In this document: one piece after another, positions 53,939-62,209 of the stretch
Numbering within the stretch: the first letter of the stretch is position 1
Layout: every line of letters starts with the position of its first letter
From: a virus
Reading direction: 5' to 3' (one strand)
Length of the DNA stretch: 64,000 nt
IMG/VR virus record: IMGVR_UViG_3300022745_000020
Coordinates: 62,001 to 126,000 of that record
The notes under the pieces: model-generated
The model's input: the letters and a program-made list of their open reading frames with translations, nothing else
What the model was told of the DNA's origin: nothing
Databases searched by the model: none
Translations under genes and position numbers: made by a program

Positions 53939-54034
53939 ATGCACATGTCTCACGTCACCCGTTCTCATATACGTAACTTCCGGAGCGTATATGAGCAGGT
54001 CCAACAAGTCATACCTTCGCAGGAATCCTCCTAA
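53939..54034 (+). CDS. Possible 31-residue leader ORF
   Basis: ATG 53939 has a strong site (AAGGAG eight bases upstream) and opens a 31-codon frame rich in His, Ser and Gln, ending TAA 54032-54034. It overlaps the basic ORF at 53991 in another frame. It may be a leader peptide that delivers ribosomes to that start, or a real micro-protein. Confidence 0.3.
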   Translation: MHMSHVTRSHIRNFRSVYEQVQQVIPSQESS

Positions 54035-54161
54035 GAGCCTGCGAAAGATTGCAAAGCGTCAAATTCGAGCAGTGGAGAAATCCCGTCTGCGCAGGATGGA
54101 AGAATACCAATCCATCTCCAACAAACTCTACAGCGACTTCATGGGGAGCTGGTGGTGGTGA
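53991..54161 (+). CDS. Very small basic protein
   Basis: 56 residues: ATG 53991 after CGGAG, TGA 54159-54161. Strongly basic (RSNKSYLRRNPPKSLRKIAK, then more Arg/Lys), a short helix, and a final triple Trp. Basic charge suggests nucleic-acid or RNA-polymerase binding. The start lies inside the 31-codon ORF at 53939. Confidence 0.5.
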   Translation: MSRSNKSYLRRNPPKSLRKIAKRQIRAVEKSRLRRMEEYQSISNKLYSDFMGSWWW

Positions 54162-54171
54162 GGTAATAGGT

Positions 54172-54197
54172 GAGTGCGGATATTGATATCCACACTC
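54172..54197 (+). terminator. Imperfect hairpin
   Basis: Arms 54172-54183 and 54186-54197 pair over 12 positions with one mismatch and a 2-base centre. No T-run. Confidence 0.4.
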
Positions 54198-54233
54198 GTT
54201 GATCATTCACACGAAAGACAGGAGAAAAGAATC

Positions 54234-54455
54234 ATGACCAAGAAAATCGTCAAAGAAGATGGTGACTGTTATTTCAATGACGAAATCACCATTGCACGGT
54301 AGTGGATAACCAGGACTCCCGGCGGGAATAGATTTAATGGACGCTGGGTCGCCCGCAATCCTCAAGGGGATATCCTTGACTTCGACACGTATGTCAACGA
54401 CATCCTCGAGAGATTGGGCTTAGAGGTCGAGAGGGCTCCGACCCTCCCCACGTAA
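54234..54455 (+). pseudogene. Small ORF interrupted by an in-frame amber codon
   Basis: ATG 54234 follows AGGAG. Codons 1-22 read TKKIVKEDGDCYFNDEITIA-type protein. Then TAG at 54300-54302 stops it. The same frame continues for 50 codons with plausible protein (FNGRWVARNPQGDILDFDTY, NDILERLGLEVE) to TAA 54453-54455. Both halves look like one small alpha/beta protein of ~73 residues. Either a nonsense mutation, a sequence error, or amber readthrough. No suppressor tRNA is visible in the window. Confidence 0.6.
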
Positions 54456-54488
54456 GCAACTTCACTTCAAAGTAAAGGAAACATAGTC

Positions 54489-54956
54489 ATGACCACGCAA
54501 CACATCACCCCCGAGCAGATCGAGCATGCCATCAAAATGTCCACTGTGGCCGATGGTATCGTTGATTTCAGTTATATCTTCGATGTGACTTATGGTGATG
54601 GAAATGAGATCCATTCATACTGGATTTGGTTGGAGTACATCGATCTGGATAAAAACTCAACGCGCATCCCCGGCGTGAACACTCGAGAAGCAATCTGTAA
54701 GCTTTTCGATGATGGATTCTACTACGTGGCAGCCAATTGCCGTAAACCGCCCTCCGAGCAAGGTGGAGAGATGATCGAACATATCAAATCCCATCCGTTG
54801 AGGACACAAAACCATTGCACTCAGTATATCATCCAACCCCAAGGTGCTGAGGGCACTCAGATCAATCTCATCTTCTCCAATCGCAATGCGAGTTCAGCAG
54901 TGGTGTGCACGAACGACGAGTATCCGGACTGGCTCACCAAGGTCGTTGCGATCTGA
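54489..54956 (+). CDS. Hypothetical protein
   Basis: 155 residues, alpha/beta with aromatic-rich strands (EIHSYWIWLEYIDL), not recognised. AAAGGAAACATAGTC precedes the ATG. A mid-protein segment 'FDDGFYYVAANCRKPPSEQG' could be a surface loop. Upstream of the 211-residue gene in the same unit. Confidence 0.55.
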   Translation: MTTQHITPEQIEHAIKMSTVADGIVDFSYIFDVTYGDGNEIHSYWIWLEYIDLDKNSTRIPGVNTREAICKLFDDGFYYVAANCRKPPSEQGGEMIEHIKSHPLRTQNHCTQYIIQPQGAEGTQINLIFSNRNASSAVVCTNDEYPDWLTKVVAI

Positions 54957-55003
54957 AGCGCAACTCATTGATCAAGAAACACTCCCTAAACGAAAGGTCA
55001 GTC

Positions 55004-55639
55004 ATGAGCACAAATGAAACTCTCCTCCAGAGCGATGGTAACATCAACTACAACGATCTCACAGATGCACTGGAGGAAGTGCATCAGTCTATGCGAGATC
55101 ATCACGCCCCAGATGACAAGCCGCAGCTGCAAGTCATCGACGTGCAAGCCACTGAAGTCCCTGAGCCGCCCGAGCGTGAGCTCACCGATGAGGAAAAAGA
55201 GCTTCAGGTCACTCAAGAAATCCTAAACATCTTCAACCCCCTGAAGGTGCTGCTCGAGCAAGTCGCTCACCTATCCAGTCTAGGCGAGGAAGGTAAGCTC
55301 TCCACTGAGCAAGCCATGCAGCTGGCTGAGCTGATCGGACACTACAATCAGTTCATCAACGAGGTGCAGTGGACTTCACCTAAGCCGATCCCTCCTTTTG
55401 ATTATGAATACTACCTCGTATCCAAGCGCTTGCTGTGGGTGAGTAAATCCACCCCGGAAAATACGCTGGTCATCGAGGTGATTCGAGTCTTCCTGATCAA
55501 AGGCATGTGTCTGATCTACGGACGACCTGCGGCCAGTGCCATCGAGTATTTCTCTAAGGCACCGCCTGCGCCTGCCCAACTCATCTTGGCGCCGCAGGAC
55601 TTGGCTGGACTGGATTATACATTGGAATCGATTGACTGA
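55004..55639 (+). CDS. Hypothetical acidic protein
   Basis: 211 residues from ATG 55004 (AAAGGTCAGTC upstream); an in-frame start at 54905 lies inside the previous gene. N-terminal ~75 residues acidic and Pro/Glu-rich, likely disordered. The rest is helical (EILNIFNPLKVLLEQVAHL onward). Not recognised. Confidence 0.6.
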   Translation: MSTNETLLQSDGNINYNDLTDALEEVHQSMRDHHAPDDKPQLQVIDVQATEVPEPPERELTDEEKELQVTQEILNIFNPLKVLLEQVAHLSSLGEEGKLSTEQAMQLAELIGHYNQFINEVQWTSPKPIPPFDYEYYLVSKRLLWVSKSTPENTLVIEVIRVFLIKGMCLIYGRPAASAIEYFSKAPPAPAQLILAPQDLAGLDYTLESID

Positions 55640-55659
55640 TCTAGTCAAGGCATAACAGT

Positions 55660-55711
55660 CCCCTACACCACGGAGTAGTATCCGTGGTGTAGGGGGATCT
55701 GTTTCTTTTTT
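55660..55711. terminator. Bidirectional terminator between convergent genes
   Basis: 15-bp perfect stem (55660-55674 with 55681-55695), 6-base loop, followed on + by TTTCTTTTTT. Lies between + gene ending 55639 and - gene ending 55721. Confidence 0.8.
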
Positions 55712-55720
55712 CTCTATTGT

Positions 55721-56488
55721 TTACCAACGAGCCCACTCAGGCTTATTGTCCTCAGTGAACTGCCACCCCAGAGCTTGGAAGAGCTCGATGCCTTGAGAGC
55801 GAATGCTCTCCGTAGCGATATTGCGCACAGCGGGCTTGAGCACACCCTTGAAGTGCGCGGGCTTCAATTGCATCGCTTGGATCTCTCGATCACTCTCCAG
55901 AGTGGGAGAGTAGTACTTCTTAGCGAATTCAATACCGCTGTGCTGCACCCAATCAAACGTGACCACATGCTTGATGGTGCGATTCCACACACCTGCGATA
56001 TTGACATCCTCAGTAGCACCACGCAGACTAAAGCACGTGTTCATGCGAGGATTCTTCAGTGCACTCTCGAGCGCTTGCTGGTAGGGGCCTTCTGGCTTGA
56101 CCTTGGCCATGATGGTTATCTGGGGACTGCCATCGGGCTTTTTAACGCCATCGAAGTCTAACCAGAGCTCAGCGAAGTGGTGAGAGATGCGAGTCTCCTC
56201 GATCATCATAAATCGCTCCGTATACGACTCCATCGACTGCCCAGGCAGAGGTTTGGGATGCCCGCATTCACCCGACAGAGTACTGGCCTTGACACGGCGC
56301 ATGAACAGGCTATTCGATTCGAACAGGTCCCGTGCTGCTTTATCAGCAGTGTAGTACTCACCCACGCTATTGACTGCATCGAGTGCACCGACGGGGTGAG
56401 TGTAGTAGCCGTCAGCATCGACGGGGAGTTCCCCCTTCTTATTGACGGGGAGGGTGGTGCAGGTAAACGAGATGGTGTTGTTGCTCAT
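55721..56488 (-). CDS. Prohead protease (gp21-type serine protease)
   Basis: 255 residues. SGECGHPKPLP (about 72-82) is the 'GELGHP' motif with the likely catalytic His77. RISHHFAELWLDF matches the 'NVSHRIxxIWxEG' segment. NTCFSLRGAT matches 'VGVSSRG' with the likely nucleophile Ser154. The C-terminal ~80 residues are typically removed in such proteases. It would cleave scaffold and head proteins during capsid maturation. phiKZ-type phages have a homologue (gp175, as I recall). It is transcribed alone on -, convergent to the early region. Confidence 0.8.
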   Translation of the reverse strand: MSNNTISFTCTTLPVNKKGELPVDADGYYTHPVGALDAVNSVGEYYTADKAARDLFESNSLFMRRVKASTLSGECGHPKPLPGQSMESYTERFMMIEETRISHHFAELWLDFDGVKKPDGSPQITIMAKVKPEGPYQQALESALKNPRMNTCFSLRGATEDVNIAGVWNRTIKHVVTFDWVQHSGIEFAKKYYSPTLESDREIQAMQLKPAHFKGVLKPAVRNIATESIRSQGIELFQALGWQFTEDNKPEWARW

Positions 56489-56608
56489 GGGGACTGCCTC
56501 TTTATAAAAGGGGGTATGTGGCTCGATGGATGGTGAGGTAGGGGTAGTATACCCCCAGTCAAATTAAACGTCTCTATACCATGTCCATGCGCCTGTATAG
56601 GGCGTATT

Positions 56609-56634
56609 GCAGAAATATACAAGCATATATCATC
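56609..56634 (+). promoter_or_regulatory. Early-type promoter motif, copy 6
   Basis: GCAGAAATATACAAGC, one base, then TATATCAT (56626-56633), 67 bases before ATG 56701, in the divergent gap after the prohead protease gene. Confidence 0.7.
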
Positions 56635-56700
56635 ACTACGAATTGGGATAGCGAAACCCAATACACCGCTGAATCTTCAACTTCCATTGCGAGGTCAATC

Positions 56701-56931
56701 ATGTTCTCATCTGTTTTCAATTGGTCACTGGATCACTTCTCGATCGCGATGATCGGTGTGATCACCTTCTTGTTCACGATGTACATCGGGAGTGTGCTGA
56801 TCCAAAAGTACCACTGCTGCGTCGGTGTCGATCAGCTGAACCTGGTGGACATCTACCGGAAGATCCTTCCGTTCATCGCGTTTTGCTCAGCCTGCGCTGG
56901 CATGCTGATCGCACACCAGTGGGGATTGTAA
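56701..56931 (+). CDS. Small two-helix membrane protein
   Basis: 76 residues from ATG 56701 (GAGGTC upstream). Two transmembrane helices: ~14-36 (IAMIGVITFLFTMYIGSVLI) and ~54-72 (ILPFIAFCSACAGMLIA), with a short loop containing CC. Early-type promoter placement suggests an early membrane-acting protein, for example superinfection exclusion, but this is a guess. A holin is possible from size alone; early expression argues against it. Confidence 0.6.
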   Translation: MFSSVFNWSLDHFSIAMIGVITFLFTMYIGSVLIQKYHCCVGVDQLNLVDIYRKILPFIAFCSACAGMLIAHQWGL

Positions 56932-57222
56932 GAAAATACCCACTGGTCGTATGTAGTAGATGGCTAAATCTACGAGACTCAAACCTCACACAAGGAGAGT
57001 GTATGAAACACGATTCGGGCTGATCGAAGAGCTACCTTGATGTCACAGTAAGTGGAAATACCCTCCTCCGGTCCGGGAAGGGATCTTATACCCACTACAA
57101 CTCCTAGATGACTGGAGTTTTTCGCTTACCAAAACCAGCTCTCGTATAGAAACAAACGGAACTGGCTGGACATCAAAGTGCATACACACGTACATTTGAA
57201 TACCAACGAAAGGAAAATCCCA
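56932..57222 (+). other. Intergenic region with mini-ORF and small terminator
   Basis: Holds a strong AAGGAG site before a six-codon ORF at 57003, perhaps a relic or leader. It also holds a small hairpin with T-run at 57099-57122 and then the leader of the gene at 57223. No tRNA-like cloverleaf was found. Confidence 0.5.
57099..57122 (+). terminator. Small intrinsic terminator
   Basis: 6-bp stem (57099-57104 with 57114-57119), 9-base loop, then a T5 run. Confidence 0.55.
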
Positions 57223-57696
57223 ATGAGCAAGACGAAAACCGCTGAAGGTCACGTGAGCGTGGCCGACATCTCCGCCAAGCTGCGCGACGAGGTCAAGGAA
57301 GTCGACGGCAAGCTGAACATCGACGGCGAACAGTACTACGTCCACGGCAACAACGAGGGGCTGAGTCGCCAGACACTCGACCACGTCGAGAACTACACCG
57401 GACGCTACGCGGCTGCAGCTACTCTGGCCATCGGCAGCGCCGCGCACGACCTGATCGTCAACGGCGCCAGTGAGAGTGGAGTGGTCGAAGGTGCTGCCGA
57501 GATCGGCCACAAGAGCCTGGAGGTGGTCTACAAGAAGGAACACTCCTTCACTCCCCCCGGTGGCGAAGCCCGTACCGTGCATGGTCACACCACTGTGCGA
57601 GTCGTGGACAAGCTCAAGGAAGTGCGTGCCGTTCGCAAGGAGCTGCAATCCGCAGCTGCTGCGGTGTGGGGAGCCCCCGAGGGCAACAACAGCTGA
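57223..57696 (+). CDS. Hypothetical protein, probably highly expressed
   Basis: 157 residues from ATG 57223 (CGAAAGGAAAATCCCA upstream). Helical with an Ala-rich centre (GRYAAAATLAIGSAAHDLIV) and a Gly/Pro turn (TPPGGEARTVHG). Codons are strongly C/G-ending (AAC, GAC, ATC, CTG), more than in neighbouring small genes, as in abundant structural proteins. Not recognised; could be a small virion or decoration protein. Confidence 0.55.
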   Translation: MSKTKTAEGHVSVADISAKLRDEVKEVDGKLNIDGEQYYVHGNNEGLSRQTLDHVENYTGRYAAAATLAIGSAAHDLIVNGASESGVVEGAAEIGHKSLEVVYKKEHSFTPPGGEARTVHGHTTVRVVDKLKEVRAVRKELQSAAAAVWGAPEGNNS

Positions 57697-57726
57697 TCGA
57701 AAGATCAGTCGACAAACAGAGCATAC

Positions 57727-57786
57727 ACCACCACACTGAGGATCACTCCTCAGTGTGGTGGTGATCATCTATCTATTTTTTTTTTC
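57727..57786. terminator. Bidirectional terminator between convergent genes
   Basis: 16-bp perfect stem (57727-57742 with 57747-57762), 4-base loop, then a T-run (57775-57786) on +. Confidence 0.85.
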
Positions 57787-57792
57787 AGAATA

Positions 57793-58662
57793 TCACGAAG
57801 CGATGACGGCTTGAGCCGCCAGAGACGCCGTCGAGCTGGCCAGGCCATTCATGTCAGGCTGGACCATATCGGCTTGGATACCCTTCAAGAAGGCACTGCG
57901 CATCATCGGGTTGGCGTTGAGCTGGGAGATGTTGTTCATCACGGTCTGAGCCAGCAGCTCCACACCACGACCAGTCTGAGTCACGCCGGTCCATTGGATC
58001 GAGATCTCCAGATGTTCCATCCCGTTGGTGAGGTCACGCTTGCCCAGGATATCATTGGTGCCCTTTGGATACATACCAGCGGTCAGCCAGGCTTTGGAGA
58101 CCTGGGTGTTGGTCGGATCGGGCTCCCAGCTCAGGATGGTCATGGAGTACATATCCAGCGTCATGGGGCCCACTGGTACACCGCTGACCGTGTTGATCAT
58201 CGGAGTCTTGGTCTCCGGATCCATGATCAGATAGGTGATCCAGTCGTGCAGCATGTTCTGGAAAGGACGACCATACAGATCGACCACTGTGCACTGCGGA
58301 TTGGTGCGCTCACGGGTGACGTTGGTGGGCGTCTCCAGGATCTCACCAGCCCCACCGACGGTGGACTCAGTGGTAGCCACAGTCAGGCCGCTGTTGAAGC
58401 CTTCCCAGGAGATGGCATGCAGCTCCACGAGGGACTTCAGTGCCGCCAGATAAAACTCACTGTTGGGCAGTTGCGAAAACCCCAGAGGGGCTTCCATGAC
58501 CATGTGGCGAGTGTGATTGCGCCGATACTTGGTCGAGCTGACCAGTTGCGACAGATCCACAGCGGTGCCATGCTGGCCACCGAAGCGTGGATCCAGGATG
58601 GGTTCTTGTCGACCATAGGCATAGGCCTTGTCGGTCATCAGAGCGTTGGGTAGACGAGCCAT
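57793..58662 (-). CDS. Tail tube protein
   Basis: 289 residues. Directly downstream of the sheath gene on the same strand, the invariant order in contractile-tail phages. Beta-rich core with an RLPNALMTDKAYAYGRQEP N-terminus and a HLEISIQWTGVTQTGRGVE strand pair near the end, typical of tube proteins of large myoviruses (phiKZ gp30-like, as I recall). Many hexamers should form the inner tube through which DNA passes. CTCCTTTC-complement site (GAAAGGAG) precedes the ATG at 58662. Confidence 0.7.
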   Translation of the reverse strand: MARLPNALMTDKAYAYGRQEPILDPRFGGQHGTAVDLSQLVSSTKYRRNHTRHMVMEAPLGFSQLPNSEFYLAALKSLVELHAISWEGFNSGLTVATTESTVGGAGEILETPTNVTRERTNPQCTVVDLYGRPFQNMLHDWITYLIMDPETKTPMINTVSGVPVGPMTLDMYSMTILSWEPDPTNTQVSKAWLTAGMYPKGTNDILGKRDLTNGMEHLEISIQWTGVTQTGRGVELLAQTVMNNISQLNANPMMRSAFLKGIQADMVQPDMNGLASSTASLAAQAVIAS

Positions 58663-58706
58663 ATAGACTCTCCTTTCGATGAGTAAAGTCGTGTGGTGAG
58701 GGTGTG

Positions 58707-58736
58707 GATGAGTGCTGTAACTCTACAGCACTCATC
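58707..58736 (-). terminator. Hairpin between sheath and tube genes
   Basis: 13-bp perfect stem (58707-58719 with 58724-58736), 4-base loop, no T-run on the minus strand. May reduce read-through or be a processing site, setting tube and sheath dose. Confidence 0.6.
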
Positions 58737-58743
58737 TCAGTGC

Positions 58744-60852
58744 TTAGGCAGCCAGATCGCTCATGCGACGACCGCGCACATCCAGGGTCATGACCGTCTT
58801 CATGTTGTTGGCATACAGGGTGATCGGAAGCGACCAGCTGTAGCCACGCTGTGCATCGGCGTTGGTGATCTGGCACTCCGGGATGATCTTGTAGAGATCA
58901 CAGAAGCGTCCGATCGTGCGTTCTTGCACGCGCTGATTCACCCGTTCGATGAACTGGGCATCGGTCAGACTGGTCTTGCCCGTGAATTCACGCCACACAC
59001 GCTGACCCACCTTCTGCAGCTCTACAGCACAAGCCATGGTCAGGAAGGAGGTGAAGATAGAGGTGTCATCATCACACACCGTGTGGATGGCCGGGAAGAA
59101 GGTGTTTTGCGTGTCGTACGCTTGCACCCAGTTCAGCCCCAGAGCCCAGTCGGTGTTGCGGATGTGAGCGGGCATGAACGTGCTGTTGATGTTCTTAAAC
59201 ATCGTCACACGGGTGTTGGGCCAGCTGTCCATCAGGGCAGTGGACTTCCACACACCGTTGCCAGCGCCCATCATCTTCGCAGCCATAGAGGCGACTTCGA
59301 TGGTCAGGGGCAACTTACCCTTGTAGGCAGAGCCAATGAGCTCACCGTAGCGACCGACGATTGCACCACGGCGGATGCTCGTGCCGAAGTAGTCACTCTC
59401 CGGATACATCTGCAGATAGCCCAGCAGCACAGCTGCAATCGAGCTCTCCTGAGAGCGAGTAAGCTCAGGTCCGCCGACCGTATAAGTCGACAGCACCACG
59501 GCCGTGTCCTTGCGCTCAGAGATGAATTGGCACAGAGCACGCTTGGTCGTCAGCGGGAAGCCCGTGTCGTAGAGGAACGACTCGGGATACATCGCATCGT
59601 CTTGATACTTGTGATTGGGGTCGGCGTAGGCGGCCACAGCAGCACTCACTGCAGTGGCAAAAGCCGTATCATTCATCGTACCGTCAGAGCCACCGGCTGC
59701 GTAGAGGTTGGTGCTCTCGCTGGGCCAGATAGAGCCAGCCGACGCGGTATCGATCTGGAAGGTGTGATAGGGCTCACCCGTGCTGTAAGTGCCGCTGAGC
59801 AGGTTGACCAAGTACTTGGTGGCGCCCGCTACCTTGAGCTCGGAGCTCACAGCCACAGCCGCACTCTCATCGGCAAAGACCGTTTGCAGGATCTGCTCGA
59901 TGTTGGCCGTGTACAGATGCATCTCCCCGAAGTCACCGAAGTTAATCGGAGCTGCGGCATTATCGATGTTACGATACGAATCCGGGAAGACCTTACCCAG
60001 GCTCACTTCGACGTTGGTGGTGGGGTCAATCGCGCCTGGCTTGAGCACGAATTCCACAAACTGATCGCCGCCTTGAGTCGATACAATCTTGGCCGTATCC
60101 TTGGAGGTGGCACGACGCGCCACAGCCAGACGGAACGGGTAAGCCCCCACCTTCTCCATGAGGGTGGAGTTGATTGCGTTGTTCGACAGGGCAGTGGGCG
60201 CCCACAGGCGCAGTGCAGCATCGTTGCCACGCTTACCGTAGCACGAAGCGCGGATCTCAGCGATCGGGTACTTGGTACCTTGCACGGGCGTGGCGTCCAG
60301 GCTCAGCAGAGTACCAGCACCAGAGCTCACTTGACCGAAATTGGCTTCATCGCTCAGGGCAGAGACGTTAGACAGGCTCCACTTGGCCAGATGACCTTGA
60401 GTCCATTGAGGAGCACCACCGGTGGTCGCTTGCACAGGCAAGCCGGTGATGGCGTCACGGGCATAGGTGCCATCGGAGTTGCGCTGATACACGGGCAGAC
60501 GGCTGGCCACGATGTCCAAGCTGAGCAGCAAGTTAGAGCGAGGCCCCACATCAGCAGGCAAGATGCGCTCGATCATCTGGGCACTGCCAGCTGCCGAGAG
60601 GGTGTTGCTCAGCACGGTCTGGTGATTCGCATACTCGCTGCGCAGATCAAACGTGTCCAGGCCAAAGATATTGGTGCGCATGGCGCCCGCGACGAGTTGA
60701 GCGTCGGTGGGGCCCCATGCAGCGTAGATGTAGACCTTGGCCAGGTGGGTAGGCAGACCCACTTCATCGACCACGGGCGTGCGAGTGCTCAGGTCTTGGA
60801 TACCGCGCGCGATGACCATCGGCGCGGCGTTGACGATACGAGTAGATGCCAT
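58744..60852 (-). CDS. Contractile tail sheath protein
   Basis: 702 residues. N-terminal PMVIARGIQDLSTRTPVVDEV and a VYIYAAWGPTDAQLV strand are typical of phage sheath subunits that wrap the tube. A long variable middle domain follows. The conserved C-terminal region includes NIFPAIHTVCDDDTSI-type sequence and a FCDLYKIIPECQIT region before the last strand, which forms the inter-subunit mesh. Size fits large-myovirus sheaths (phiKZ gp29, ~695 residues as I recall). AAGGAGTCCTTC precedes the ATG. Confidence 0.78.
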   Translation of the reverse strand: MASTRIVNAAPMVIARGIQDLSTRTPVVDEVGLPTHLAKVYIYAAWGPTDAQLVAGAMRTNIFGLDTFDLRSEYANHQTVLSNTLSAAGSAQMIERILPADVGPRSNLLLSLDIVASRLPVYQRNSDGTYARDAITGLPVQATTGGAPQWTQGHLAKWSLSNVSALSDEANFGQVSSGAGTLLSLDATPVQGTKYPIAEIRASCYGKRGNDAALRLWAPTALSNNAINSTLMEKVGAYPFRLAVARRATSKDTAKIVSTQGGDQFVEFVLKPGAIDPTTNVEVSLGKVFPDSYRNIDNAAAPINFGDFGEMHLYTANIEQILQTVFADESAAVAVSSELKVAGATKYLVNLLSGTYSTGEPYHTFQIDTASAGSIWPSESTNLYAAGGSDGTMNDTAFATAVSAAVAAYADPNHKYQDDAMYPESFLYDTGFPLTTKRALCQFISERKDTAVVLSTYTVGGPELTRSQESSIAAVLLGYLQMYPESDYFGTSIRRGAIVGRYGELIGSAYKGKLPLTIEVASMAAKMMGAGNGVWKSTALMDSWPNTRVTMFKNINSTFMPAHIRNTDWALGLNWVQAYDTQNTFFPAIHTVCDDDTSIFTSFLTMACAVELQKVGQRVWREFTGKTSLTDAQFIERVNQRVQERTIGRFCDLYKIIPECQITNADAQRGYSWSLPITLYANNMKTVMTLDVRGRRMSDLAA

Positions 60853-61148
60853 GAAGGACTCCTTGTTTCGGGGACTGGAATGTGAGAAAAATAGTGTCTC
60901 AAACGAACTGATTGCTCAGAAAAAGCCTCTTAAAGATGAAGGGGATCATTATGATTACCGCCCGTATGAGCACATGCAGAACCCTATCAATCGATTGATG
61001 TATTTTATCACAGTGCCATATATAGATACCTCATTGATCTGACAGTCACAGGATCTCTATTTATATATGCACTACACCCGACGGATCTTATGATCACCCA
61101 CTCAACCGATCTGTGGCCAGAGTCCACTTACATGGAGCACACCTCAAA
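60853..61148. other. Divergent intergenic region upstream of sheath
   Basis: About 296 bp between sheath (-) and the + gene at 61149. AT-richer centre, with a TATATAGA block at 61019-61026 preceded by a partial match to the early-type motif, and TTATATATGC at ~61060. A 64-codon + frame crosses it but has no independent support. Presumably holds the late promoters for both directions. Confidence 0.45.
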
Positions 61149-62117
61149 ATGATCTTCGATACCGCCTACGATACGTCCAGTGCACCTTACAACTTGAAAA
61201 CCATCCTCAGCACACTGCAGTTGGCTATGGCAAGTTATGAGCTCAAGCTGCAGAACAACGAATGCCATACCACGGGTAAAGTCACCAACCTGTGGCTGTT
61301 GATGGACACGGGTCTACACAGCAAGACCTGCCCTGTGTTCAACCACCCTGTGGTGATTTATACGCAGCGCGATGACAACTCTGCGATGGTGCTCGATGTC
61401 AGGCAATTTGGCTCTACCGATAAAGCCACTGGGGCATTTAAGTATCGCTCTGGCTCTGAGGTGAGCTGGGCACTGACTCGTGCATATCTTAATGGTATCT
61501 GGATCGAAGAAGGTCCTAAGCTACTGCAAGATCTGAGCACCATCCCTATGTCAGCTTATAGTGCGATGATCTCTCAGACCATCACTCGGCGCTATAATCT
61601 AGAGCCTGCCGATCAGGTCAATATCGCCATCTTGGCAGGCTACTTCTATCTGGGGCTGTACGAGGATGCACCTGTAGCCGATGAGACCGACTTGATGAAG
61701 ACGGCAGTGAAGATCGCTCGAGCCACTCACTTGCCCACTGCCAAGGTCTTCGATCGCATCAAAGACTTAGGTGCTATTGATTCCATTGAGGAGTTCTGCC
61801 ATCGACTCAAGGACTTTGTGGGCAACATCCGCTTGAAGGATTTCAACACAGCTATGCTGCTGCAGATCACTTGTGGGAATTGGTTTGGCCCCAATGGCAG
61901 AGAGAATATGGCCATCTCTTTAGAGCATCCTCCGACGTGGCTGGCTATTTGCTATCACTGCCTGAGTGATGCGACTTCGATGCGCTCTCCTCTGGCTAAA
62001 CTCGTGCAGCAGCAAGATCGCTCCGGTGAAGGCGAGCGCTTCATCAGAGCCATCGATGCACTGGTCAATCCTGAAGAGGTCAGCAAAGCCATCTCAGGTG
62101 AGCCCTACTCACGCTAA
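61149..62117 (+). CDS. Probable virion structural protein
   Basis: 322 residues from ATG 61149 (GGAG 11 bases upstream; a GTG at 61113 is in frame). Mixed alpha/beta with a helical second half, not recognised. Next to sheath/tube and followed by a large structural gene, so probably a tail or neck component in the phiKZ gp27-28 neighbourhood. No catalytic motif seen. Confidence 0.55.
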   Translation: MIFDTAYDTSSAPYNLKTILSTLQLAMASYELKLQNNECHTTGKVTNLWLLMDTGLHSKTCPVFNHPVVIYTQRDDNSAMVLDVRQFGSTDKATGAFKYRSGSEVSWALTRAYLNGIWIEEGPKLLQDLSTIPMSAYSAMISQTITRRYNLEPADQVNIAILAGYFYLGLYEDAPVADETDLMKTAVKIARATHLPTAKVFDRIKDLGAIDSIEEFCHRLKDFVGNIRLKDFNTAMLLQITCGNWFGPNGRENMAISLEHPPTWLAICYHCLSDATSMRSPLAKLVQQQDRSGEGERFIRAIDALVNPEEVSKAISGEPYSR

Positions 62118-62134
62118 CCAAGTCGCAGACATAA

Positions 62135-62171
62135 GAGTCAGACAGCGCTCTATATAGAGGCTGTCTGACTC
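62135..62171 (+). terminator. Long near-perfect palindrome
   Basis: 12-bp stem (62135-62146 with 62160-62171); the 13-base loop is itself almost palindromic (CTCTATATAGAG), so the whole element is nearly symmetrical. Confidence 0.7.
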
Positions 62172-62209
62172 GGGTCATTTTGCAACGCTTTCAAGAGGTA
62201 CGAGCTTAT

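Noticed and set aside
57003-57020. Six-codon ORF with a strong ribosome site
   Set aside because: Too short to claim as a gene; listed only as part of the intergenic region.
57811-58653. Open frame of 280 codons on + opposite the tail tube gene
   Set aside because: Shadow of the tube gene; the residue composition is unlike a folded protein and the hairpin at 57727-57762 would separate it from any promoter.
58693-60885. Open frame of 730 codons on + opposite the tail sheath gene
   Set aside because: It is a shadow caused by codon bias of the sheath gene. The minus-strand frame has a ribosome site and sheath-like ends; the plus frame is His/Arg-rich with no family features.
60850-61042. 64-codon + frame upstream of the gene at 61149
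   Set aside because: Its first codons are the complement of the sheath ribosome site, it has no site of its own, and it crosses the likely promoter region.
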